From NCBI GenBank assembly GCA_025454795.1, contig JALONT010000022.1, positions 1 to 58,550 of the forward strand: a stretch of 58,550 nt of DNA. The letters are read 5' to 3'. The notes under the pieces are model-generated. The model saw only the letters and a program-made list of their open reading frames with translations, had not been told where the DNA came from and searched no databases. Position numbers and translations under genes: made by a program. Source of the DNA: Bacteroidales bacterium (GTDB lineage Bacteria; Bacteroidota; Bacteroidia; Bacteroidales; VadinHA17). Shown here in pieces: positions 44,133-52,531 of this stretch; the stretch's first letter is position 1; each line of letters begins with the position of its first letter.

Positions 44133-44996
44133 ATGAAAAGGACGCTATCATTACTGATATTATCAGTGTTTCTGACGCCGGCATTTTCGCAGGAAGAGAC
44201 TCAGGTAACGAAGAGCTCAAAGCTTGTCAGGTTTACATTCGGAACATCTATTCTCATTGATAATCATACTGTTGCAACTCCTTATAACGGAGGACTTGAG
44301 CTTGAAATCCACCACAGATTCAGCAATATTGAAACGTACCACAATCTGTTTGGTATCTACGGAGCGGCTAACACACGTATGGGTCTTAATTATGGTATTA
44401 CCGACAGGATTATGATTGGAGCCGGAACGACAAAAGATTATAAGCTTCAGGATATACAGTGGAAATATCTCGTACTTCAGCAGACAGAGGATAACAGCAT
44501 GCCTGTATCGCTTTCATATTATGGTAATATCGTCCTCGACCTGAGAAAAGAAGCCGATTTCGGCCCCGCTGAATCATACAGGGAAATTCACAGGCTCTCT
44601 TATTTTACACAATTCATTGCTGCACGTAAAATAAATGAGATGTTCTCGGTTCAGATTGCTCCGTCGCTGGCTTACTTCAACTCTGTTCCGCAATATTCTG
44701 ACACCACAGGATACAAAAATCTGAATTTTGGTATTTCAGCCGGAGCCAGAGCAAATGTGTTTGGAAGTCATTCGGTAATCATTGAATATGATCAGCTTTT
44801 AAGGAAACAGGACCTCAATGATCAGCCAAAACCTAACCTTGCATTCGGCTGGGAAATTGGCACGGCAACCCATACTTTCCAGCTGTTTGTAGCCAATTAT
44901 TCGCAGATAATAAATCAGAGAAATCTGGTTTTCAATACAAATGATTTTACAAAAGGAGAATTTCTGATCGGATTTAATATTACTGTGCGATTCTGA
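44133..44996 (+). CDS. DUF5777-like outer-membrane beta-barrel protein
   Basis: The 287-residue protein has a signal peptide (TLSLLILSVFLTPAFSQ). The barrel then shows SSKLVRFTFGTSILIDNHTV, NTRMGLNYGITDRIMIGAGT, QDIQWKYLVLQQ and a terminal FLIGFNITVRF strand ending in Phe. I recognise the DUF5777 pattern. Encoded among cytochromes, it may be a porin for them or simply a co-expressed channel; no direct evidence separates these. Confidence 0.7.
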   Translation: MKRTLSLLILSVFLTPAFSQEETQVTKSSKLVRFTFGTSILIDNHTVATPYNGGLELEIHHRFSNIETYHNLFGIYGAANTRMGLNYGITDRIMIGAGTTKDYKLQDIQWKYLVLQQTEDNSMPVSLSYYGNIVLDLRKEADFGPAESYREIHRLSYFTQFIAARKINEMFSVQIAPSLAYFNSVPQYSDTTGYKNLNFGISAGARANVFGSHSVIIEYDQLLRKQDLNDQPKPNLAFGWEIGTATHTFQLFVANYSQIINQRNLVFNTNDFTKGEFLIGFNITVRF

Positions 44997-45013
44997 TATT
45001 TAGAATACAAGGT

Positions 45014-45991
45014 ATGAAACCTCTGAATTTTAGATTATTTATTCTGTTCGCATTTATCGCCCTGCCTTCCGTTGTATATGGTCTGAAGAGGGAGAAACTC
45101 TCCGTTCAGGATTCAATTTTATATGTGTCGCCATTCCAAGATGATAATGAAAGATGCTTTAAATGCCATGGCCAGGAAAAATATGAATATACCAACGAAT
45201 CCCTTGGAAAGCAGGTCAAAGCATTACTATGTTCGGACAGGATTGTGAACCGAAGTGAATTTTATAGTGCTAACCATAAAAGCTTCAGCTGCACTGACTG
45301 TCATTCAGAAGCTTACACTAAATTTCCTCATCCCGGTGAATTAAGAATGGAAATGCAGTATAACTGTCTCGATTGTCATGGAGGCGATGAGGCATTTGCC
45401 ATATTCAGTTTTGAGGAAATTGATGCCGAATATCAGCAAAGTGTCCATTTCAGGCTGGAAAACGAAGGATTTACCTGCTGGAAATGTCACAATCCCCATT
45501 CCTATAAGATAAGCAGACGAAATACGACCAATCTTAAAGAGACAATTCAATACGACAATAATATATGCCTGAACTGTCATTCCGATTTCAGCCGCCTGCA
45601 GCTTATGACGGAAAGCAAGGAGATAAATCTGATGGAAAAACATGACTGGCTTCCAAATCAAACATCACATTTCAGGAGTATCCGATGCATTGAATGTCAT
45701 ACGAAGACCAATGACAGTATCCTTATTTCTCACTTCATTGTCCCAAAAGAGGATGCAATCAGAGGCTGTAATGAGTGTCATTCAAAGAATTCAATACTGA
45801 TGACATCTCTTTATAAATTTGAATCAAAGGAGAACAGGAAAGACGGGTTTCTCAATGGCATTATCCTGAATGAATCTTATGTTATCGGAGCTAACAGGAA
45901 CAAGTACCTTAATATAATCAGCCTTTCGATTTTTTCAATTGTCATTTTAATGATCATCATTCATATTTTATTCAGGATTTTAAAAAAATAA
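45014..45991 (+). CDS. Seven-heme c-type cytochrome with C-terminal membrane anchor
   Basis: The 325-residue protein has an N-terminal signal (FILFAFIALPSVVYG) and seven CxxCH motifs: CFKCH, CTDCH, CLDCH, CWKCH, CLNCH, CIECH and CNECH. A C-terminal helix (IISLSIFSIVILMIIIHILF) ends in KK. Multiple His outside the motifs could be distal ligands. The topology, periplasmic hemes tethered at the C-terminus, suits a relay between a membrane quinol oxidase and periplasmic acceptors. The cytochrome b gene starts 4 bases after the stop. Confidence 0.9.
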   Translation: MKPLNFRLFILFAFIALPSVVYGLKREKLSVQDSILYVSPFQDDNERCFKCHGQEKYEYTNESLGKQVKALLCSDRIVNRSEFYSANHKSFSCTDCHSEAYTKFPHPGELRMEMQYNCLDCHGGDEAFAIFSFEEIDAEYQQSVHFRLENEGFTCWKCHNPHSYKISRRNTTNLKETIQYDNNICLNCHSDFSRLQLMTESKEINLMEKHDWLPNQTSHFRSIRCIECHTKTNDSILISHFIVPKEDAIRGCNECHSKNSILMTSLYKFESKENRKDGFLNGIILNESYVIGANRNKYLNIISLSIFSIVILMIIIHILFRILKK

Positions 45992-45995
45992 AAAG

Positions 45996-46613
45996 ATGTA
46001 TCTATATCCATTATGGGTCAGATTATGGCATGTTTTAAATGCTGTCCTGGTTATAATTCTGATTATAACAGGCATAAGCATGCAGTATACCGGTAAACAT
46101 GGGTATATTCTTCTGGTAGGATTTGCCAGTGCAGTGAAGTGGCATAATATTGCAGCTGTTATTCTTACATTTAACTATATAGTCTTTGTGACCGCGAATG
46201 TAGTAACCGGTAACGGCAGACATTACAGGATTGAAAAGAAAAACTTCTTTTCCGATCTCGGAAAACAGCTGCTCTATTATTCCCGGGGTATGTTCAAAGG
46301 GAAAAAACATCCTTTCCCCGTCAGCCTTGACAGGAAATTCAACCCTTTGCAGAAGTTAACCTATGTGCTTACGATGTATGTTGCCCTTCCGCTTCTTATA
46401 ATTTCAGGATTGGGATTGATGTTCCCCGAAGTGACAATTAATAAAGTCTTTGGAGTTAGCGGCCTGATTCTTACCGATATTCTCCATATCACACTTGGAT
46501 TCTTTATTTCAATCTTTCTTGTAATTCATATTTATACATGCACTCTCGGGTCAAAGCCGACCTCCCTTTTCAGAAGTATTATAACGGGATATCATGAGCC
46601 TGATGAAGAGTGA
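45996..46613 (+). CDS. Cytochrome b561-type membrane subunit
   Basis: The 205-residue protein has four transmembrane helices with candidate heme-ligand histidines in VRLWHVLNA, AVKWHNIAAV, DILHITLGF and FLVIHIYTCTLG. This is the pattern of di-heme cytochromes b such as those of thiosulfate reductase and hydrogenase. It probably exchanges electrons between quinol and the seven-heme cytochrome encoded just upstream. Confidence 0.85.
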   Translation: MYLYPLWVRLWHVLNAVLVIILIITGISMQYTGKHGYILLVGFASAVKWHNIAAVILTFNYIVFVTANVVTGNGRHYRIEKKNFFSDLGKQLLYYSRGMFKGKKHPFPVSLDRKFNPLQKLTYVLTMYVALPLLIISGLGLMFPEVTINKVFGVSGLILTDILHITLGFFISIFLVIHIYTCTLGSKPTSLFRSIITGYHEPDEE

Positions 46614-46664
46614 AAAAAAATTGCACGATAATTGTAATAATAACTAAAATTTTATTTAGCTGTT

Positions 46665-47075
46665 ATGAAAAATTATAAAACTTTTTTAAAAGGATTCGTA
46701 CTCATAGTATTTTGTTTTGCTTTTCTTTCCCTGAATGTCAATGGACAGCCAAAACCATGGAATGTCCCGGATGAATATAAGGCAATGAATAATCAAGTAG
46801 TAAAGGGTGACGCCAGCATTAAGGCAGGTATGGCATTGTATATAAAGAACTGTGCTTCATGCCATGGCAAAACCGGTCTGGGAGATGGTGTTAAAGCCCG
46901 TATGCTTAAAGATTTTCCGGGTGACTTTTCAGGTGCTTTTTATCAGAATCAGACTGATGGCGAACATTTTTACAAGACCAAATTCGGTAGAGGTGAAATG
47001 CCTAAATATGAAGGTAAAATGACCGATGAGGATATCTGGAATATGGTTAATTACATGAGGACTTTTAAAAAATAA
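46665..47075 (+). CDS. Small periplasmic cytochrome c
   Basis: The 136-residue protein has a signal peptide (LIVFCFAFLSLNVNGQ), one heme site NCASCHGKTGLGDG and a Met ligand candidate in RGEMPKYEGKMTDEDIWNMV, typical of class I cytochromes c. It would carry electrons away from the seven-heme protein. It is the last gene before a terminator at 47125-47165. Confidence 0.92.
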   Translation: MKNYKTFLKGFVLIVFCFAFLSLNVNGQPKPWNVPDEYKAMNNQVVKGDASIKAGMALYIKNCASCHGKTGLGDGVKARMLKDFPGDFSGAFYQNQTDGEHFYKTKFGRGEMPKYEGKMTDEDIWNMVNYMRTFKK

Positions 47076-47124
47076 TACAGGAACCGGATTTTAGTTTACT
47101 TGTTAAAGTGAACATTCATATTTT

Positions 47125-47165
47125 AAAGAGGCTGTCTCATTTACATTTTGAGACGGCCTCTTTTA
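47125..47165 (+). terminator. Intrinsic terminator of the cytochrome operon
   Basis: AAAGAGGC-T-GTCTCA pairs with TGAGAC-G-GCCTCTTT around a short AT loop, followed by a T-rich stretch. It lies about 50 bases after the small cytochrome c stop. Confidence 0.85.
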
Positions 47166-47407
47166 TTTGATAGTGATTTTCATAATATATTTCAGGGAAG
47201 TTTTACTATGTCTGCAAGCTCCGGAATGATATTGTTAATTTATTAACAGAGCTCATATTATTTGCAACGGTCTATATTGTCAGATATGGTTTGTATATAT
47301 AGGTTAAACGGGTGATATTTATTAGTTTTACGGATTGTTCATGATTGTTTAATAGGGATTTGGAAAGGGATACCGGGATTCATTTAAGTTGTTAATATGT
47401 TGATAGT
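47166..47407. other. Intergenic region upstream of CcsBA
   Basis: The gap between the small cytochrome c and CcsBA is 332 bases, including the terminator. The remaining 242 bases are AT-rich. I see no ORF, strong hairpin or full promoter consensus. Confidence 0.5.
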
Positions 47408-50400
47408 ATGAATATTATTAAGTTTATTTTCTCTCCTGTAATTATGGGGATTTTGTTTGTGGTTTTTGCTGTTGCAATGGCTTTAGCAACTTTTATAGAA
47501 AATGACTTCGGTGCAGCAGCATCGTACAGCATGATTTACAGTTCAAAGTGGTTCGAATTAATCTTGTTGCTTCTTGCCACAAACCTCATCGGGCAACTGA
47601 TTATTTTTAAGATGTTCCGGAGAGCTAAGCTGCCTGTGGCACTTTTCCACATTGCATTTATCCTCTTGCTGACAGGGGCAGGGATAACGAGATATTTCGG
47701 ATGGGAGGGTTCAATTCATATCAGGGAAGGAGAGACAATGAACAAATGTTTTTCAGGTGACAAATACATTGGTTATACTGTTAAGAATAATGAGGATAAA
47801 ATTATTTCTGAGTTCTCCGAAAAATATGCAATGACCTCTATAACAGCAGATAATTTTAAAAAGAAGATTGAAATCAACAATAAAGAATATGAGCTTCTGC
47901 TGGCCAGATTAATCCCGAACGCAGCAGAGACTGTTGTTGATAATCCCAACGGGGAACCTGTCATTTCTTTGCTTGTAACGAAAGAGATGATGGCAAGGGA
48001 AACACTTATCCTGAAAAAAGGTGAATCAGTAACAATGCTCGGAACCTCGATAGGATTTGATTCCCCTGTTAAAACAGATGTAAGAATAAATATCGATTCA
48101 GGAGCTTTTGTTATCAGCTCAGACTTTGAACTGGGACAAACAAGCATGATGACGGGGGAAGGAACAATTGCATCCCCGGGGAAGCCTATTCCATTGAAAC
48201 CGATGCAGATAATAACCGTGAAAGGGATAAAGATCGTTCCTCAGAAATTATCACTGACGGGAATTGTAAATGCATCAGAAGTTGATCCCCGGGTTCAGGA
48301 AACAGGTCAGAACGCTTTTATTTTTCATCTTTTCGCAGGGACTGATTCAAAGACTTTTCTGGTTTGGGACAAGGAAAGTGAGATGACTGCTTCAGGTAAA
48401 TGCACAATGGATAATCTGGACTTTGAGGTTACCTGGGGGTCAAAGATCACCACGCTTCCGTTTAAGCTCAGGCTTGAAGATTTTGAGCTTGAAAGATATC
48501 CTGGATCAACCAGTCCGTCAGGGTATAAGAGCAGCGTGACATTGATAGATGAGACAAATAATTTGGAAAAACCCTTCAGCGTCTTCATGAATAACATCCT
48601 TAAATATAAAGGATTCAGGTTTTACCAGTCATCGTTCGACAAAGACGAAAAAGGTACAATACTCTCTGTAAATCATGATATGGCAGGTATGCTGGTAACC
48701 TATACCGGCTATGCTCTGCTTTTCCTCTTTATTATTCTTTCATTAATAAGTAAAAATTCCAGGTTCCGGAATGTTAAAGCTTCAGAATGGCAATCACCTC
48801 TGCGAAAAGGAGCAGCCTTAATATTGTTTTTTCTTTTGTTCGGAGGCCTAACTCCCTCTGCAGCTCAGAATTTTATTCCCGGGAAAGAGGGTTCTGATGA
48901 ATTTGGAAAGGTACTGGTGCAGGACCAGAAGGGCAGAACAAAACCATTGTTTACTCTGAGCAGCGATATCCTCAGGAAAGTGTCAAGAGAAAATAAATTT
49001 GAAGGTTATACCTCTATGCAGGTATTCCTTGGTCTCTATCTTGATTTTGACAGATGGAAAGATGTACCCCTGATAAGGGTATCTAATAATGAACTGCAGC
49101 AGAGAATCGGCATCAGGAGTAACCAGACTTCCTTCTCAAACCTTGTCAACTATGCAACCGGTACATACAAATTATCTGAAGAGGTTAATTCTGCCTATGC
49201 CAAATCGCCGGGAGAAAGAAGCAAATTGGATAAGGAAGTAATGAAGGTTGATGAACGGGTCAATATTGTTTATATGATCTACAAGGGAGATTTTATGAAG
49301 ATATTCCCGGTGAAAGATGGTACCCATGACTGGGGATCGGCTGAAGAGGCTGTTAAAACTGCCATTAGCAAAGAAGATTCAATTTATCTGAAGAACATTA
49401 TTCCTCTTCTTTATGAATCGCTTCAGAATAACAATCCTGCAGCAGTGAGAAAGTTAGCTGAGTCGGTCAGCGGTTATCAGGACCGGTTCACGGAATATAC
49501 TCTGCCTTCAGTCTCAAAAGCAAAGGCAGAATTGCTTTACTACAGGCTGGGGATATTTGAAAAGCTATTCCCATTCTATGCCACGATTGGCCTGGTAATG
49601 CTTATTGGTCTGATAATAATGGTGATAAGTGGGAGCCGAAAGACTTCTCTTGTATTGAAAATATTTGGGTGGATTCTTTTTACAGGATTCCTATTCCATA
49701 CATTCGGGTTAGGACTTCGCTGGTATATTGCGGGCCATTCACCGATGAGCAACGGCTATGAATCAATGATATTCATATCGTGGGTCACCCTTCTTGCAGG
49801 ATTTATTTTCAGCCGGAGGTCGGCATTTGCCCTTTCAGCAACAGCTGTTCTTGCCGGCATGACTCTAATGGTAGCCCATCTCAGCTTCATGGATCCTGAG
49901 ATAACAAATCTTGTGCCTGTTCTTAAATCGTACTGGCTGACACTTCATGTATCGGTGATAACAGGAAGTTACGGATTCCTGGGGCTTGGAGCAATCCTGG
50001 GAATAATAACCATGATCCTTTTGTCGCTGTCGAACGTTAAGAACCGGGAGAGGATCTCAGATACAATTGATGAGCTGACTGTCATTAACTTTAAGACACT
50101 TACGCTGGGGCTCTACTTTCTGACCATTGGTACATTCCTCGGAGCAGTCTGGGCGAATGAATCATGGGGAAGATACTGGGGATGGGATCCCAAGGAGACA
50201 TGGTCGCTCATTACGATTATTGTTTATACGCTTGTCACTCACTCCCGCATGATCCCGGGAATGAAGGATATCTTTACATTCAATCTGCTGGCGCTATTTG
50301 CATTATCCTCAGTCCTGATGACATATTTCGGAGTCAACTATTACCTGTCCGGACTTCACTCTTATGCGTCGGGAGATCCGGTACCGGTGCCGGGATTTGT

Positions 50401-50485
50401 TTATGTTGCTGTGATTGTCCTGGTTGCATTATGCCTGGCAGCATATATGAAATACAAGGGATTCAGTAAAGGAGCCGTTAAATAA
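47408..50485 (+). CDS. ccsBA: Fused cytochrome c biogenesis protein CcsBA (ResB-CcsA)
   Basis: The 1025-residue protein has an N-terminal ResB/CcsB part with helices near 10-30 and 50-70, a large periplasmic domain and another helix near 430. A segment beginning AAQNFIPGKEGSDEFGKVLV follows. The C-terminal CcsA part has many helices, the WWD heme-handling motif WGRYWGWDPKETWSL and His residues in FHTFGLGLRWYIAGHSPMSN and THSRM. System II synthetases move heme across the membrane and attach it to CxxCH. It would mature the eight- or nine-heme set encoded just upstream. Confidence 0.93.
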   Translation: MNIIKFIFSPVIMGILFVVFAVAMALATFIENDFGAAASYSMIYSSKWFELILLLLATNLIGQLIIFKMFRRAKLPVALFHIAFILLLTGAGITRYFGWEGSIHIREGETMNKCFSGDKYIGYTVKNNEDKIISEFSEKYAMTSITADNFKKKIEINNKEYELLLARLIPNAAETVVDNPNGEPVISLLVTKEMMARETLILKKGESVTMLGTSIGFDSPVKTDVRINIDSGAFVISSDFELGQTSMMTGEGTIASPGKPIPLKPMQIITVKGIKIVPQKLSLTGIVNASEVDPRVQETGQNAFIFHLFAGTDSKTFLVWDKESEMTASGKCTMDNLDFEVTWGSKITTLPFKLRLEDFELERYPGSTSPSGYKSSVTLIDETNNLEKPFSVFMNNILKYKGFRFYQSSFDKDEKGTILSVNHDMAGMLVTYTGYALLFLFIILSLISKNSRFRNVKASEWQSPLRKGAALILFFLLFGGLTPSAAQNFIPGKEGSDEFGKVLVQDQKGRTKPLFTLSSDILRKVSRENKFEGYTSMQVFLGLYLDFDRWKDVPLIRVSNNELQQRIGIRSNQTSFSNLVNYATGTYKLSEEVNSAYAKSPGERSKLDKEVMKVDERVNIVYMIYKGDFMKIFPVKDGTHDWGSAEEAVKTAISKEDSIYLKNIIPLLYESLQNNNPAAVRKLAESVSGYQDRFTEYTLPSVSKAKAELLYYRLGIFEKLFPFYATIGLVMLIGLIIMVISGSRKTSLVLKIFGWILFTGFLFHTFGLGLRWYIAGHSPMSNGYESMIFISWVTLLAGFIFSRRSAFALSATAVLAGMTLMVAHLSFMDPEITNLVPVLKSYWLTLHVSVITGSYGFLGLGAILGIITMILLSLSNVKNRERISDTIDELTVINFKTLTLGLYFLTIGTFLGAVWANESWGRYWGWDPKETWSLITIIVYTLVTHSRMIPGMKDIFTFNLLALFALSSVLMTYFGVNYYLSGLHSYASGDPVPVPGFVYVAVIVLVALCLAAYMKYKGFSKGAVK

Positions 50486-50605
50486 TAGGGAAGGTATATC
50501 AGTAAGGGATTACCATCTCCGTTTCACTCCGATGGCGATCCCGGGTACACCAAAACAGAAAAGGCTGGCCCGGCTGCGCCGGGATTGCTGTCGTCGCAAG
50601 CTCCT

Positions 50606-50705
50606 CCAGCGATCCCCGGGGGGAGGCACCAAAAAAGAAAAGGCTGGCCCGGCTGCCAGCGATCCCCGGGGGGAGGCACCAAAAAAGAAAAGGCTGGCCC
50701 GGCTG
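50606..50705. repeat. Perfect 50-bp tandem duplication, GC-rich
   Basis: 50606-50655 and 50656-50705 are identical, each starting CCAGCGATCCCCGGGG and ending GGCCCGGCTG. A partial third copy (AGAAAAGGCTGGCCCGGCTG) lies at about 50556-50575. The block is far more GC-rich than its surroundings and is embedded in hairpin-forming sequence. Confidence 0.9.
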
Positions 50706-50715
50706 CGCCGGGCAT

Positions 50716-50776
50716 GGCCTTATTTTTTGCATTGCTTCCAAAAGAGAGCTTTTGTCGCCAGCAAAAAAATAAGGCC
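50716..50776. repeat. Near-perfect inverted repeat next to the tandem duplication
   Basis: GGCCTTATTTTTTGC at 50716-50730 is complementary to GCAAAAAAATAAGGCC at 50761-50776 apart from one extra A. The right arm overlaps the tRNA terminator. Confidence 0.75.
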
Positions 50777-50796
50777 ACCCCTTGCGGGGCAGCCTT
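50763..50796 (-). terminator. Terminator of tRNA-His (possibly bidirectional)
   Basis: On the minus strand AAGGC-TG-CCCC, a GCAA tetraloop, GGGG-TG-GCCTT and then ATTTTTTT, starting 11 bases after the tRNA 3' end. On the plus strand the same stem is followed by TTTTCTTTT and might also stop read-through from ccsBA. Confidence 0.8.
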
Positions 50797-50806
50797 TTCT
50801 TTTCTG

Positions 50807-50881
50807 GGTGGAAGATGGGATTCGAACCCACGACCTTCGGAACCACAATCCGACGTTCTAACCAACTGAACTACATCCACC
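50807..50881 (-). tRNA. tRNA-His (GTG anticodon)
   Basis: Read on the minus strand it folds as a complete cloverleaf: D arm GTTC/GAAC, anticodon stem TCGGA/TCCGA with loop TTGTGGT (anticodon at 50844-50846), and T arm GTGGG-TTCGAAT-CCCAT. The extra 5' G-1 typical of tRNA-His is present at 50881, opposite C73. Acceptor position 6 is T opposite T67, a mismatch. No other tRNA is nearby. Confidence 0.95.
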
Positions 50882-50893
50882 GTTTCAGGAATG

Positions 50894-50924
50894 CAAAAAT
50901 AGCCTCAATATTTTTATTCACAAA
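50894..50924 (-). promoter_or_regulatory. Promoter of tRNA-His
   Basis: On the minus strand TTTG (50924-50921), a 19-base spacer and TATTTTTG (50901-50894) give a full TTTG-N19-TAnnTTTG match. The predicted start is about 6 bases before the tRNA 5' end. Confidence 0.8.
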
Positions 50925-50961
50925 ATATTAATTTTAATTTCTGCTCCTGTCGTTCAATTAC

Positions 50962-50969
50962 TATCTTTG
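50962..50969 (+). promoter_or_regulatory. Candidate -7 box for the flippase gene
   Basis: TATCTTTG matches TAnnTTTG; an imperfect TTTC lies 20 bases upstream. Transcription would start near 50976, about 80 bases before the TTG start of the flippase. Confidence 0.4.
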
Positions 50970-51056
50970 GAAGGTTCAAAAAAAAATGAACCGGACATTG
51001 CAGTTTATATATCAGATTTTTGTTTAAGAGCGATGTAGCAAAAAACAAGGCGCCGC

Positions 51057-52406
51057 TTGAAAAGGACTAGATTAATCGACAATATTTCGGGACTTCAGCT
51101 ATTCCAGCTGATGCGGTTTACTATATTCCTGATCATCAGCATTGTATTCACGAAAAGCCATCTGACAAGCGATGAGATCGGATCCTGGGAAATGTTCCTT
51201 TTTATTGCCGGACTTATGAGCTTTTTCTGGGTTACCGGCATAATTCAATCTCTCCTTCCTCTGTATCACAGAAATAGGACATTCCGGAAAATGGGTGAGA
51301 ATAATTCAGGGAAGTCACCTGAAATATTTAATGCTTTCATTTTGCTGTGCTTATTCAGTCTTCTCTTTTTTGTTTTCGGGCATTCAATAAAAAACAATTT
51401 TTCCGTTTTCCATTTCACAGGGAATGTGCCTTACCTGAATCTGCTCCTGCTTTACCTTTTATTAAGCAATCCCGTATGTCTGATAGAATATATCTATCTG
51501 CTTAATAACAGGTCGTACCGTATTTTCCAGTATGGACTTTATACATTCCTTGCACAGCTGATACTGATCATTGTACCTGTAATTCTCGGGAAAGATATTA
51601 CCTGGTCTATTTATGGATTATTAATTATTACAGGAGTACGATGGATATGGCTTCTTATCCTGCTGAAAAGATACACCGTGATGAAGATCTCATGGGCGTT
51701 TATGAAAGAGCATCTGTATCTGGGAGCACCCCTGATAATGACATCTCTGATTAGCGGATCGGCCCAGTATACAGATGGGGTAATAATCTCATCAGTTTAC
51801 CATGACCCTACAATGTTTGCATGGTTCCGGTATGGTGCTAAGGAGTTTCCACTTGTACTCCTGCTTGCAAATGGCTTAAGCAATGCTATGCTTCCCGAAT
51901 TTTCAACCAGGTCAAGAATGAAGGAATCACTGGAAAAAATCAAACTGAAATCAAGGAAACTGATGCATCTGCTGTTCCCGGTAACAATGTTTATAATGCT
52001 CTTTACCCGCTGGTTCTATCCACGACTCTTTAATCCCGAGTTTCATAAAAGTGCCGGCATATTCCTGGTTTATGCACTTCTCATAATACCAAGGCTGGTT
52101 TTTCCTCAAACAATAATCGTAGGAAGAAAAAAGACCCGGATAACACTTATTGCCGCAATTGTTGAAATCAGCATTAATATATCCCTGAGCCTTTTAATGA
52201 TCAAATGGGGATACGGTATTGTCGGTGTTGCCCTTTCGACTTTTATAGCATACTGTATCGGAAAGTTTTACCTGATAACATATGTCTGGGTAAAAATGAA
52301 AATAAAGCCTGCGGAATATATCCCCGTTAAAGTTTTTTCTGTTTATTCCATACTTCTGGCTATCCTGTTTATTCTGATTGACCGCAGAATCATAGATATA
52401 CATTAA
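51057..52406 (+). CDS. Polysaccharide/lipid flippase of the MATE/MVF superfamily (Wzx-like)
   Basis: The protein has 449 residues from a TTG start at 51057. The first in-frame ATG is 18 codons later (51111), but the N-terminal ISGLQLFQLMRFTIFLIISI resembles the usual family start, so I keep the longer form. There are about 12 hydrophobic helices, with APLIMTSLISGSAQYTDGVI at the start of the second half. This is the pattern of O-antigen/lipid-linked oligosaccharide flippases. No glycosyltransferases are adjacent, so the substrate is unknown. Confidence 0.82.
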   Translation: MKRTRLIDNISGLQLFQLMRFTIFLIISIVFTKSHLTSDEIGSWEMFLFIAGLMSFFWVTGIIQSLLPLYHRNRTFRKMGENNSGKSPEIFNAFILLCLFSLLFFVFGHSIKNNFSVFHFTGNVPYLNLLLLYLLLSNPVCLIEYIYLLNNRSYRIFQYGLYTFLAQLILIIVPVILGKDITWSIYGLLIITGVRWIWLLILLKRYTVMKISWAFMKEHLYLGAPLIMTSLISGSAQYTDGVIISSVYHDPTMFAWFRYGAKEFPLVLLLANGLSNAMLPEFSTRSRMKESLEKIKLKSRKLMHLLFPVTMFIMLFTRWFYPRLFNPEFHKSAGIFLVYALLIIPRLVFPQTIIVGRKKTRITLIAAIVEISINISLSLLMIKWGYGIVGVALSTFIAYCIGKFYLITYVWVKMKIKPAEYIPVKVFSVYSILLAILFILIDRRIIDIH

Positions 52407-52465
52407 GGCATCAGGCATCAGGCGACGGGCTGCAGGTAACAGGCATCCGGAATCAAAAATCTGTA

Positions 52466-52473
52466 TATATTTG
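52466..52473 (+). promoter_or_regulatory. Candidate -7 box of the GNAT-like gene
   Basis: TATATTTG matches TAnnTTTG, 58 bases before the ATG. It is preceded by a CAGGCATCAGGC-type short repeat (52409-52450) and no clear -33 element. Confidence 0.3.
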
Positions 52474-52531
52474 TATTGGGATAAACCAGAATATTGCGGT
52501 ATATATTAATGATCTTCAGATAATTGTCAAC

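Noticed and set aside
50606-50705. CRISPR-like repeat array
   Set aside because: Only two full copies, directly adjacent with no spacer between them, and no cas genes in the window.
50499-50880. Several overlapping open frames on both strands around 50.5-50.9 kb
   Set aside because: They run through the tandem repeats and the tRNA-His gene, and their predicted peptides are repeat-derived (Pro/Gly/Ala-rich), so they are not genes.
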